Of a DNA stretch of 64,000 bases, positions 26,839 to 34,961 are shown in pieces. How positions within the stretch are numbered: the stretch's first letter is position 1; every line of letters begins with the position of its first letter. The stretch comes from Sporosarcina cyprini (GTDB lineage Bacteria; Bacillota; Bacilli; Bacillales_A; Planococcaceae), in assembly GCF_022048975.1 (NCBI RefSeq), contig NZ_JAKMHX010000032.1, forward strand, positions 62,001 to 126,000, in the 5' to 3' direction. The notes under the pieces were generated by a model. That model was not told the DNA's origin, did not search any database, and worked only from the letters and a program-made list of their open reading frames with translations. A program made the translations under genes and the position numbers.

Positions 26839-28122
26839 TTGTTGAAACGTAAATGGGTATTGAGTAGCTTCATCGCCATTTTGGCCCTTTCCACTCTTCT
26901 CGGTGGAACGGGTGCATTGGCGAGCACATTGAAAGATTTGAAACAGGAACAGAAACTGAATGAACAGAAGAAAAAGAACTTGAACGCCACGATTGAGAAT
27001 AAAGACAAAGCGATCCAATCGACGCGCAGTGATATTCAGAAATTCCTGGACCAAGTAGCTAAAGTGAACCGGGAAATTAAAGAAACGAATGACAATATGA
27101 ACCGTGTCATTGGGAAAATCAATAAAACACAAGATGAGATTGATTCATTGAAAGCATCTATTAAAGATCTTGAGAAAAAAATCGCTGAGCGTGATGAAGT
27201 GCTCCGTGAACGGGTTCGCGCCATGCAGGCGAAAGGCAACAACGTCAATTATATAGACGTACTGCTCGGTGCAAATAGTTTTGCTGACTTTATCGACCGG
27301 TTTTCCGCGGTTACTACATTGATGGATGCAGACCGTGACATCATGAAACGCCAAAAAGAAGACATCGAGCAGCTAGAGAAAGAAAAAGCGCTCGTTGAGA
27401 AAAAATTGGCAGAGCTTGAGCAAAACAAAGCACAACTGGAAAAACTGAAAGCACGTCTTCTTGATAAGAAAAAAGAGAAGCATAAAATCATAGATCAGTT
27501 GGAAGCGGAAGAAGAGCGTTTATCGAAAGAGAAAAAACAAGTGGAAGACGAATTCCACGAGGCAGTTGAAATCGGAGCGGACCTTGAGAAAAAGGTAATC
27601 GCTGAGCAGAAACGGGCTGCTGAAATTGCCCGGAGAGAAGAAGAGCGCAGACGGAAAGAAAGAGAAGCGGCTCGCGCAAATTCCACTAAAATCCCTCCGG
27701 TTTCGGACGGATTCTGGACAAGACCAGCGAGTGGTACGTTTACGTCATCCTTCGGCTGGCGAGTTCACCCGATTTACGGTACGAAGCGTCAGCATAGAGG
27801 CGTGGATATTGCGAATTCCATTGGCACGCCAATTGTCGCAGCAGCAGATGGAGTCGTTTCCTTTGCAGGCCAAATGGGCGGTCTCGGCAATTGCGTCATG
27901 ATTACCCACTCATCGGATGGTCAAATTTTGACGACTGTCTACGGACATATGTCACGAATCGATGCACATGTCGGTCAAGTCATTGATAAAGGAACACAAG
28001 TCGGTGCAATTGGCACGACAGGCGCGTCGACAGGCCCGCATTTGCACTTTGAAATTCATGTTGGCAACTTCTCGGCTTCTGGTCCGAGTGCTGTTAACCC
28101 ACTTCGCTACGTTTCATTCTAA
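26839..28122 (+). CDS. EnvC-like coiled-coil M23 peptidoglycan hydrolase, probable FtsEX client
   Basis: About 427 residues from TTG 26839, which has GGGGG 10 bases upstream; ATG 26818 lacks a binding site. There is a signal peptide (cleavage near GALA-S), a long coiled coil (about 30-280) with the usual hinge, a basic RREEERRRKERE segment, and a C-terminal LytM (M23) domain. Zinc and catalytic motifs are intact: HRGVD and HLHFE. Such coiled-coil hydrolases are opened by FtsX. In B. subtilis the FtsEX client CwlO has an NlpC/P60 domain and maps elsewhere; here an M23 enzyme is in the ftsEX operon. Confidence 0.9.
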   Translation: MLKRKWVLSSFIAILALSTLLGGTGALASTLKDLKQEQKLNEQKKKNLNATIENKDKAIQSTRSDIQKFLDQVAKVNREIKETNDNMNRVIGKINKTQDEIDSLKASIKDLEKKIAERDEVLRERVRAMQAKGNNVNYIDVLLGANSFADFIDRFSAVTTLMDADRDIMKRQKEDIEQLEKEKALVEKKLAELEQNKAQLEKLKARLLDKKKEKHKIIDQLEAEEERLSKEKKQVEDEFHEAVEIGADLEKKVIAEQKRAAEIARREEERRRKEREAARANSTKIPPVSDGFWTRPASGTFTSSFGWRVHPIYGTKRQHRGVDIANSIGTPIVAAADGVVSFAGQMGGLGNCVMITHSSDGQILTTVYGHMSRIDAHVGQVIDKGTQVGAIGTTGASTGPHLHFEIHVGNFSASGPSAVNPLRYVSF

Positions 28123-28132
28123 TAAATACTAC

Positions 28133-28160
28133 AATCCGTCTCTTAGGAGGCGGATTTTTT
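28133..28160 (+). terminator. terminator of the ftsEX-M23 operon
   Basis: A 10-bp stem (AATCCGTCTC / GAGGCGGATT) with a TTAG loop and TTTTTT. Confidence 0.85.
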
Positions 28161-28227
28161 GATAAGCAAATATGTCGCAGTCGAATCGAATTCCTTATAC
28201 GATGGAAGTAGAAAAAGGGGAATCGGC

Positions 28228-28884
28228 ATGCTTGTGAATAAATATTTTTTAATTGGAAAGATTACAGTTCCTTCATCATGGATTGCGCTCATTGTTGCTT
28301 TCATAGTGGCATATAGTTTGGTTCGGATCCTTTTTAAGGCAAAGAGTGCAAATAAATGGGCCGATCAGTTTTTCACCATTTTAGTGATCTGGAAGTTATC
28401 TGTCGTCGTGACACATGCCTCGTTGATTGTTAAAACGCCAATGGCCATCATCTATTTCAACGGAGGCTTGTTTGGTTTTTGTTTAGGAATTGCCTATTTG
28501 TTTATAAGAGGCTGGATGGATCAGCATCGTGGAAGTTTAATGAAAGAGCAATGGGATTCCCTATTGTATGGAGCGGTTTTCACGTTGTCCACTTACCAAG
28601 TGGGCATGGCTGTTTTAAATGACGGCCCGATTTATGTTCGGGTGGCCACTGTCGTTTTATTCACCGTCCTCCTTCTGCTGGCGATCTGGCGGTTTACAAA
28701 GAAGAAGGAGATTGGAAATCAGGAACCGCTGCTTCTCGCCTCCGTCCATCTATTCGCCGCCTCTTTTCAGCCGGCTGGGGTATGGAATGGAGCGCTGCTT
28801 GTCACATTGCTGATCGTCGGCTTATGGATGCTGATTAATTCTCGGATGGAACATGGAAAAACGAATACGGAGGAAATGATATGA
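28228..28884 (+). CDS. unknown polytopic membrane protein coupled to a thioredoxin-like gene
   Basis: I do not recognise the family with certainty. 218 residues from ATG 28228 (AGGGGAA upstream); about seven hydrophobic segments fill the protein. The segment IIYFNGGLFGFCLGI has a slight resemblance to the HGG loop of prolipoprotein diacylglyceryl transferases, but the rest does not convince. Only one cysteine is evident, so it is not a CcdA-type electron carrier by simple motif. Its stop overlaps the ATG of the TlpA-like gene, so the two very likely act together in extracytoplasmic redox or assembly. Confidence 0.6.
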   Translation: MLVNKYFLIGKITVPSSWIALIVAFIVAYSLVRILFKAKSANKWADQFFTILVIWKLSVVVTHASLIVKTPMAIIYFNGGLFGFCLGIAYLFIRGWMDQHRGSLMKEQWDSLLYGAVFTLSTYQVGMAVLNDGPIYVRVATVVLFTVLLLLAIWRFTKKKEIGNQEPLLLASVHLFAASFQPAGVWNGALLVTLLIVGLWMLINSRMEHGKTNTEEMI

Positions 28885-29465
28885 ACAAGAAAGTAATGGG
28901 CTATGTGATTGCTGCTTTGGTGATCGGATCGATGGTCGTTTTCATGATCCGGTCTAATATGAATGATGCGAAGCCATTGAAGGAAGTGGCGGTTGTTGAC
29001 GATGTGTCAGTCGCGACGGATGGAGAAACAGGTCTAGGCCAAGGAGATCTTGCCCCGGATTTCAGTTTGGAGACATTAGACGGGACCGTCATCAAACTTT
29101 CGGACTTAAAAGGGAAAAAGGTAATCTTGAACTTTTGGGCTTCTTGGTGTCCGCCGTGCAAAGCGGAAATGCCCCATATGCAGAACTACTATAAAAATTA
29201 CAGCGAAGACGATAATGTTGAAATTGTCGCGGTCAACCTGACGACAGGAGAGAAGCTCGGGTTGAAAGGCGTCGAGGATTTTATTGACTCCTATGGTTTG
29301 ACCTTCCCCATCCCACTGGACAAGGAAGGTGACGTGATGGATCAGTATCAGGCATATACGATGCCGACGACGTACATGATTCAAACGGACGGAACCATTG
29401 CCCAGAAAATCATCGGACCGATGGATGAGAACATGATCCGCAACTTGGTGGATTCAATGGAATAA
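28881..29465 (+). CDS. TlpA/ResA-type membrane-anchored thiol-disulfide oxidoreductase
   Basis: 194 residues. One N-terminal membrane anchor (about 5-24) is followed by a thioredoxin-fold domain on the outer face. The active site is WCPPC (Cys90 and Cys93), and the cis-proline loop MPTTYMI is present. Redoxins of this group reduce apocytochrome c or other exported thiols. GDLAPDFSLETLDG at the domain start is typical of the AhpC/TSA-redoxin family. A cytochrome c gene (cccB) lies 4 kb upstream, which fits a heme-maturation role, but this is an inference. Confidence 0.9.
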   Translation: MNKKVMGYVIAALVIGSMVVFMIRSNMNDAKPLKEVAVVDDVSVATDGETGLGQGDLAPDFSLETLDGTVIKLSDLKGKKVILNFWASWCPPCKAEMPHMQNYYKNYSEDDNVEIVAVNLTTGEKLGLKGVEDFIDSYGLTFPIPLDKEGDVMDQYQAYTMPTTYMIQTDGTIAQKIIGPMDENMIRNLVDSME

Positions 29466-29539
29466 TAAAAAAAGCCGGTTTTTTGCAGTCGTATTGTGTA
29501 CAGCCCCTTCATATATTGGTGAAGGAAGGAGGATACGAC

Positions 29540-30973
29540 GTGCGAAGAAGCCGGTTTTTTCTATTTATGATGATGGCGGTGTTGGCCGCAGGACTCTTGT
29601 TTGTCTTAGACGGTTGTGTATCGGAGAAAAAGCAGGCCGAACAGGCCGAGAAGAGTTCATTTCCTGTTATCGACGAAGCGTATCAACTAATTAAAGAGAA
29701 CGCCGTCTATCAGGTGGAAGGGGACAAGCTGATTGAAGGAGCCCTGCGCGGCATGGCAGATGTCATCAATGACCCATACTCCACCTATTTGTCTAAAGAG
29801 GAAGCGGCGTCTCACAGGGAATCTCTTGCGGGGGAACGAGTCGGAATCGGAGCAGAGATCACCAGATCCAACGGGAAGTTCATTATTGTGGCACCTGTAA
29901 AAGGTTCGCCCGCCGAGAAAGCGGGACTGCTGCCATACGATGAAATTGTGCGCATCAACGGCGAGCGTTTGGAAGGTTTGACGTTGCAGGATGTCGTCCG
30001 GCTGATCCGCGGTGAAAAAGGCTCATCGATGACATTGACCATTTATCGGCCAGAGTTGACCAAGCATTTGGAAATGACGATAGTGCGGGAAGCGATACCT
30101 GTCAAGACGGTCAGTTCGGAGATAATGAAGGAGCGGGGCGAAACGATTGGGTACATAGCACTGACGATGTTTGGAGATGAAAGTGCTAAAGAGTGGAAAA
30201 CCGCAACGGATGATTTAATGAAACAAGGAGCAAAAGGGTTAATCATCGATTTGCGCGGCAATCCGGGCGGTTATTTGCGGGCAGTTGGCGCGATCGCAGG
30301 CAGTTTGCTGGAGGATAATTCGATCTATGCTTATATGCAGGATGCCGAGGGGAATTTAACGCCGCTCGTTGTAGAACCGTCTGATCAATATGATCCGAAG
30401 CTGAAGAAAATCCCGATTGTTCTTCTTCAAGATAAAGGCAGCGCCTCAGCCAGTGAAGTGCTGAGCGGTGCGCTAAAAGATTTACGAAGAGGAACGATTA
30501 CGGGCACGACAAGCTTTGGAAAAGGCACCGTCCAAGATACGATGGAGCTGACGAATGGCGGCGAAATGAAACTGTCGACTCATAAATGGCTGACGCCGAA
30601 GGAACAGTGGATTCATGGATCAGGTGTAGAAGCCGACCTGAAAGCAGAACAGAATAAATTATTTACTGAGCACGTAAGAATCGTGACGGATATTTATTCA
30701 CCAGGCAACCATCACGAAGACATCGCCTACGCCCAACGTTTATTAGGTGGGCTCGGCTACAAAGTCGACAGGACAGACGGTTACTTTGACGAGTCAACTG
30801 CAGCTGCTGTCCAGCAATTCCGCCAAGATGGCCAGCTCGATTCAGAAGATATTATGGATCGTAAATTCTATTCGCTGCTGCGTGAGCGGGTAGAGGAGTA
30901 CCGAAAAGATCGTTCCAATGACATTCAGCTCCAAATGGCAATCGGGTATATGCATCATGTGTTGACCGAATAG
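29540..30973 (+). CDS. ctpB: CtpB-type S41 carboxy-terminal processing protease
   Basis: 477 residues from GTG 29540 (AAGGAGG upstream). A membrane or lipid anchor (LDGC lipobox near residue 26) is followed by an S41 N-terminal helix region, a PDZ domain (about 75-165, GIGAEI ... GSPAEKAGL), the protease core with the Ser303-Lys328 dyad (GSASASE and SFGKG), and a C-terminal PG_binding_1 domain (about 395-440). In B. subtilis CtpB processes SpoIVFA in sigma-K checkpoint signalling. Its position after ftsX and before minJ agrees with that gene order. Confidence 0.93.
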   Translation: MRRSRFFLFMMMAVLAAGLLFVLDGCVSEKKQAEQAEKSSFPVIDEAYQLIKENAVYQVEGDKLIEGALRGMADVINDPYSTYLSKEEAASHRESLAGERVGIGAEITRSNGKFIIVAPVKGSPAEKAGLLPYDEIVRINGERLEGLTLQDVVRLIRGEKGSSMTLTIYRPELTKHLEMTIVREAIPVKTVSSEIMKERGETIGYIALTMFGDESAKEWKTATDDLMKQGAKGLIIDLRGNPGGYLRAVGAIAGSLLEDNSIYAYMQDAEGNLTPLVVEPSDQYDPKLKKIPIVLLQDKGSASASEVLSGALKDLRRGTITGTTSFGKGTVQDTMELTNGGEMKLSTHKWLTPKEQWIHGSGVEADLKAEQNKLFTEHVRIVTDIYSPGNHHEDIAYAQRLLGGLGYKVDRTDGYFDESTAAAVQQFRQDGQLDSEDIMDRKFYSLLRERVEEYRKDRSNDIQLQMAIGYMHHVLTE

Positions 30974-31007
30974 GATGATTCGGTTGAAAATGAATGATCG
31001 TTTATTG

Positions 31008-31039
31008 GAAAGCTCCTTGCAGCCGGCAAGGAGTTTTTT
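31008..31039 (+). terminator. terminator of ctpB
   Basis: CTCCTTGC / GCAAGGAG stem (31013-31033), 5-base loop, TTTTTT. Confidence 0.9.
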
Positions 31040-31113
31040 CCTGCCTTAAAGCAGGACGGGAGAACCAACTCTATGAAAATTTGGTCTGCATCTCACACCA
31101 GAGTCGATTCTTT

Positions 31114-31122
31114 TGATACAAT
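31114..31122 (+). promoter_or_regulatory. extended -10 promoter of minJ
   Basis: TGATACAAT (TG-n-TACAAT) about 30 bases before the minJ start. It places the start after 31128 and rules out the in-frame ATG at 31073. Confidence 0.6.
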
Positions 31123-31150
31123 AGAGAACAAAATAGTAGCTGGGGAACGG

Positions 31151-32332
31151 ATGGTGTGGACTGTGACTGAACAAGATTGGTGGAATATCGGTAAGGCGAT
31201 CGGTTATTTCTTCTTGAATCCGTTGTTTTGGGCAGCTTTGATAGCGGCTGTGGGGGTTGGCTATTTCAGAGTGAAGCGGGAGCGGCGGCATTTTAACATT
31301 CGACTGCTTCCGGGGCTGACGGAATGGCGGCGCATTGTTTCTGAGTCATGGCTTCCCGCATTAGTGCTGTCGATTGTAGTATCCGGCGTCGGTTTGGCGG
31401 TCGACCGGGGGTGGCTCGTCCTCTTCATCGGCATTTCGCTGATTGCTCTTTTATCCTTTTATTACCAGGCGATGTCGCCCATTTATTTTGCCGCGATTGC
31501 AGTACTTGCGATTTATGGCATGCAATTTGATTCATCCCGTTTTATGCTGTACGGCTGGAGCCCAGATGAGGTCGACTTTTTCGGGCCGCTCGCTGTGACG
31601 GTTGCCATTATCGCAGGATTGCTTTTAATGGCGGAAGGGTATTTGGTCAGGCGGTTTGCTGCCCGCTACCCGTCGCCGTTGCTGGAGCCGACCAACCGGG
31701 GTCTGAAAGCGGCTGTTTTCAAAGTGAAACGGCTGTGGCTTCTTCCCGTCGTGTTCCTCGTTCCTGGCGATATGATATCCGCATACGTGCCGTACTGGCC
31801 GCAGCTGACACTAGGTGCAGCGACGTTCAGCTTCGTGCCTGTTCCTGTCGTCATTGGTTTCTCGCAAATTGTCAGGACGACCTTCCCTGAAATTTTATAT
31901 CCTAAAATGGGACGGGCTATCATGGTGATCGGGGCAGTTGTTGTGGCAATCGGCATTGGTGCTATCTGGATGCCTGTTTTAGGATGGGCCGCCGTTGCAA
32001 TTGGTGTCATTTCCCGGATCACTCTTTCCGTCGTGACAGCGATGAAAGAACGGAAAGGCGGGTATGTTGCAGCGCCTCGTTCATCTGGCGTCATGATTGC
32101 GGGCGTTCTGCCGGATTCGCCGGGTGAACGGCTTGGTCTTGTGCCTGGCGAATGCATCCGTGCCGTTAACGGAATCCATGTGACGAACGAGAAAGAACTG
32201 TATGATGCTATTCAAGTGAACGCAGCACACTGCAGGCTGCAAGTGATTGGCCGGGACGGAGAGGTCCGCCTCATGCAGCAAGTTCTCTACCGGCATGATC
32301 ATCACCGGCTTGGTTTGCTAGTCGTCCGGTAA
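31151..32332 (+). CDS. minJ: MinJ-like topological determinant with PDZ domain
   Basis: 393 residues from ATG 31151. About eight membrane helices are followed by a C-terminal PDZ domain (about 310-393; SSGVMIAGVLPDSPGERLGL then GECIRAVNG). MinJ links DivIVA to MinD at poles and division sites in rod-shaped Bacillales. The assignment combines domain order, length (397 in B. subtilis) and the ctpB-minJ-csbA order. GTG 31154 is an alternative start. Confidence 0.88.
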   Translation: MVWTVTEQDWWNIGKAIGYFFLNPLFWAALIAAVGVGYFRVKRERRHFNIRLLPGLTEWRRIVSESWLPALVLSIVVSGVGLAVDRGWLVLFIGISLIALLSFYYQAMSPIYFAAIAVLAIYGMQFDSSRFMLYGWSPDEVDFFGPLAVTVAIIAGLLLMAEGYLVRRFAARYPSPLLEPTNRGLKAAVFKVKRLWLLPVVFLVPGDMISAYVPYWPQLTLGAATFSFVPVPVVIGFSQIVRTTFPEILYPKMGRAIMVIGAVVVAIGIGAIWMPVLGWAAVAIGVISRITLSVVTAMKERKGGYVAAPRSSGVMIAGVLPDSPGERLGLVPGECIRAVNGIHVTNEKELYDAIQVNAAHCRLQVIGRDGEVRLMQQVLYRHDHHRLGLLVVR

Positions 32333-32356
32333 TTTACGGATAGAGGGGGAAGATGT

Positions 32357-32623
32357 ATGGAAGCATTCGGAACTAAACTTGTACTCGCCCTTTTCCTGCC
32401 TGGGTTGCTCGTCCTCTTCTTTACACGCGTCACCTTTCACCATATCGTAGGTCTCATTTTGACGCTTGCTTTGATTGCTGCATCGGTTTACGCAGGGTAT
32501 ACGCATAATTGGCTTCTTTATGCGGCAGACGCTCTTTCACTGACAGTCGGTTTTTCATTGGCAGCCCGGATGGTAAAGAAGGCGAGAGGCCGCGACCAAT
32601 CGGAAAAGGAAACAGTAGAATGA
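32357..32623 (+). CDS. csbA: CsbA family small membrane protein (DUF2198)
   Basis: 88 residues with three hydrophobic segments and a charged tail (KKARGRDQSEKE). It matches the DUF2198/CsbA family in size and pattern. In B. subtilis csbA is a sigma-B gene; here it starts only 24 bases after minJ and no sigma-B site is evident before it, so it is probably cotranscribed with minJ. Function is unknown. GAGGGGGAAG is the ribosome binding site. Confidence 0.82.
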   Translation: MEAFGTKLVLALFLPGLLVLFFTRVTFHHIVGLILTLALIAASVYAGYTHNWLLYAADALSLTVGFSLAARMVKKARGRDQSEKETVE

Positions 32624-32625
32624 TC

Positions 32626-32664
32626 AAAACCGCAAGCGGATGTGAATCCAGCTTGCGGTTTTGT
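32626..32664. terminator. bidirectional terminator between csbA and azlD
   Basis: A 12-bp stem AAAACCGCAAGC / GCTTGCGGTTTT with A/T arms on both sides, lying between convergent genes. Confidence 0.9.
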
Positions 32665-32667
32665 TGT

Positions 32668-32979
32668 TTACAGAAATAAACTATAGATGGCCAGTACACC
32701 GATCGTTCCGAGAACGACAGGCATAACCCCGCCACCGAGAATCGCAATGAGAAAGGCGGTGGCCGCCCCGATGACGCCAAATAGGATATTGCCTTCCTGG
32801 ACGAATAAAATCGCCGGGAAAATGAGCGCCCCCAGCACCGCATACGGAATATTGCTTAATACTCCGCTGACGATGGGAGGCAGTTTCTTTCCATCCAAAA
32901 ACGTAAGAGGCACCATGCGGGGTATATACGTTACAAGCGCCATGCCGAGCAGCATCCACCAATACCAGGCACCCATCAT
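32668..32979 (-). CDS. azlD: AzlD, branched-chain amino acid exporter small subunit
   Basis: 103 residues with four hydrophobic segments, AzlD family (YIPRMVPLTFLDGKKLPP). AzlC and AzlD together export leucine, isoleucine or valine and analogues such as 4-azaleucine. It starts inside the azlC stop (ATGA), so the pair is translationally coupled. Confidence 0.92.
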   Translation of the reverse strand: MMGAWYWWMLLGMALVTYIPRMVPLTFLDGKKLPPIVSGVLSNIPYAVLGALIFPAILFVQEGNILFGVIGAATAFLIAILGGGVMPVVLGTIGVLAIYSLFL

Positions 32980-33701
32980 TCATCCCCCTTTTCTGGATAC
33001 ATGCCAGCGACTGCTTTTCCGCGCCGCGCGTAAAACATTTCTACGAGGATGGCAGAGGCGAGCGTGGACACGAGTATGGCCCAGCCGGTCGACAGCAGTT
33101 CTGTGAAATAAAAGAAACAATGGATGGCTGCAGCAATGCCCGCAAGCATAACGACTTTTCGGTTTCCTTTCATGGAAGGGACCAACAGGCCGACGAACAT
33201 GGCGTACAGCGCAATTGACATCGCGGCTTGCAGAAATGCAGGCAGATTCGCGCCAATTACATGACCTACTGCCGTGAAGATGACCCAGCTGCCATACGCG
33301 ATAATCGACACACCAAAAGCGAACGCCGTGGATACTTTCTCCTCTTTTTGCGTCGCAATGACGGAGAAAGATTCATCTGTGATCCCGAACGAATACACTG
33401 CTTTCACCCATTTCGGCGCGCGATGCATCTTTTCATTGAGCGAAGCCGTCATAAGAAAGTGACGGATATTGACGATAAATGTATTCATGACAATCAATAC
33501 CGGATCGACTCCGAATTTTATCATGCTTAACGATATGTATTGGGCCGCCCCTGCGTAGACAAAGAGGCTCATCGCAGTCGCTTCCATCAAAGAGAGCCCT
33601 GTCGTTTTGGCGAGCAAGCCGAACGTCAATGCAACAGGAAAATAGCCGATGGCGATGCTCGTACCGGCCTTCAGTCCGGATTGAAATTGTTTTTTCAACA
33701 T
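32976..33701 (-). CDS. azlC: AzlC, branched-chain amino acid exporter large subunit
   Basis: 241 residues, about five to six TM helices, AzlC family. GYFPVALTFGLLAKTTGLS near residue 20 and FGITDESFSV near residue 110 are characteristic. It is the first gene of an azlC-azlD pair. No Lrp-type azlB regulator is adjacent. The start ATG 33701 has AGGTG upstream on the minus strand. Confidence 0.92.
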   Translation of the reverse strand: MLKKQFQSGLKAGTSIAIGYFPVALTFGLLAKTTGLSLMEATAMSLFVYAGAAQYISLSMIKFGVDPVLIVMNTFIVNIRHFLMTASLNEKMHRAPKWVKAVYSFGITDESFSVIATQKEEKVSTAFAFGVSIIAYGSWVIFTAVGHVIGANLPAFLQAAMSIALYAMFVGLLVPSMKGNRKVVMLAGIAAAIHCFFYFTELLSTGWAILVSTLASAILVEMFYARRGKAVAGMYPEKGDE

Positions 33702-33841
33702 GTTGTCACCTTTTTTCTAGCGTATCCTAGCGATTATACTATAAAATTTTGTTTTGGTGGTATTGTATAAAAGGAATAGTACAAATACGGAATGTGCAAG
33801 CTGAACTAGATTGACTGTAAACGGATGAGGGTGTGATTGGG

Positions 33842-34474
33842 ATGCCGGAATGGCTGGATTTAGACAAATTTGAAGCGATAGCACAACAATATAAATTACT
33901 TGGTTCGTTGATTGGACTCTTGTTGCCGGTCATCGAAGCCTTTTTGCCGTTTTTGCCGTTGTTCGCAATCGTCATAGCCAATGTGAACGCCTATGATTTA
34001 TGGTATGGATTCCTTTTATCCTGGGGTGGAACCGTCATTGGATCCTATACAGTGTTTCTCATTATCCGGAAGTTCGGCCAAAAACGGTTCTTCCGATTCC
34101 TGACGAAACATGCGCGGGTTCAACAATTGATTCACTGGGTGGAGCGTAACGGATTCGGTCCCTTATTCCTGTTCATCTGCTTTCCGTTTACACCGTCCGC
34201 CCTCGTCAACCTGGTGGCCGGCCTGTCGAATATGAAAAAGAAACATTACTTGTTTATCCTCATGGCTGGAAAATTCGTGATGATCTTCACGATAAGCTTC
34301 ATTGGACACGATTTGAGAGCCTTGTTTACACAGCCGATACGGACAGCAATCGTGGGCATCATCATCTTTCTTCTCTGGTTCATTGGCAAACGGCTTGAAA
34401 AACGATTGAATAAAAGGGTTGAAGAGGAATCGAGCAATTATTTCAACGTAGAGGATGAGAGAGAGGAAGACTAG
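33842..34474 (+). CDS. TVP38/TMEM64 (DedA-superfamily) membrane protein
   Basis: 210 residues from ATG 33842 (GAGGGTG 9 bases upstream; GTG 33833 is too close). About five to six hydrophobic segments, with the SNARE-associated or VTT domain between residues 35 and 160, including FLPLFAIVIANV and the FICFPFTPSALVNLVAG motif. VTT proteins are thought to act as lipid scramblases or transporters. Resembles B. subtilis YhjE, which also lies upstream of addB. The tail is charged. Confidence 0.85.
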   Translation: MPEWLDLDKFEAIAQQYKLLGSLIGLLLPVIEAFLPFLPLFAIVIANVNAYDLWYGFLLSWGGTVIGSYTVFLIIRKFGQKRFFRFLTKHARVQQLIHWVERNGFGPLFLFICFPFTPSALVNLVAGLSNMKKKHYLFILMAGKFVMIFTISFIGHDLRALFTQPIRTAIVGIIIFLLWFIGKRLEKRLNKRVEEESSNYFNVEDEREED

Positions 34475-34477
34475 TGG

Positions 34478-34510
34478 GAGGAGTGCCGAGGAATGGTACT
34501 TCTCTTTTTT
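34478..34510 (+). terminator. terminator of the TVP38 gene
   Basis: A 10-bp stem (GAGGAGTGCC / GGTACTTCTC, two G-T pairs), 7-base loop and TTTTTT. Confidence 0.8.
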
Positions 34511-34581
34511 GTGTGGGAGTAGGTGTGGTTCGGGTGTTATTATAAGTCGATGGACTCGTGGGAAAAGGGTAAGCTCGGGTG

Positions 34582-34770
34582 CACTGGTGTTATGCAAGGT
34601 TGTGACATGGTAATGCGCGGGTGCCCCGGTGTTTTGCTCGGTTGTGGCATGGTAATGCGCGGGTTTCCTGGTGTTATGCTCGGTTGGGGTATAGTTATGC
34701 GCGGGTGTCCTGTTGTTATGCTCGGTTGTGGAATGCTTATGCGCTGGTGCTCTGGTGTAAAGCGCCACCA
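34582..34770. repeat. 21/42 bp tandem array, family C
   Basis: Four full or partial 42-bp units, each built of two related 21-bp halves: one with TAATGCGCGGGTGCC, the other with TTTTGCTCGGTTGTGG. The order is exact, with no indel between units. Because 42 is a multiple of three, a glycine/cysteine/methionine-rich frame stays open on the plus strand and another on the minus strand; neither has a ribosome binding site. The array fills the gap between the TVP38 terminator and addB. Confidence 0.85.
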
Positions 34771-34961
34771 TAATTTTTCCAACTTTATTTTCACACACAA
34801 AATCCATATGCAGCCTCCCTTCAAACCGCTCTCCCCGCACCATGCTCACTTCCACTATATGGCCCAATGCAATTAGTTCCTGTCCTGTTCATCTTTCGGT
34901 ACAATAGAAAGATAGAGAACAGGCATTTTTATTTTTACAAGATAGAGAGGAGGAGTCGTTC

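Noticed and set aside
31073..31150. Upstream ATG extension of minJ
   Set aside because: It lies upstream of the extended -10 promoter and adds no family-like residues.
34163..34867. A 234-codon minus-strand frame with Thr-Glu-His repeats
   Set aside because: It covers the antisense of the TVP38 gene and the family C array; repeat-derived.
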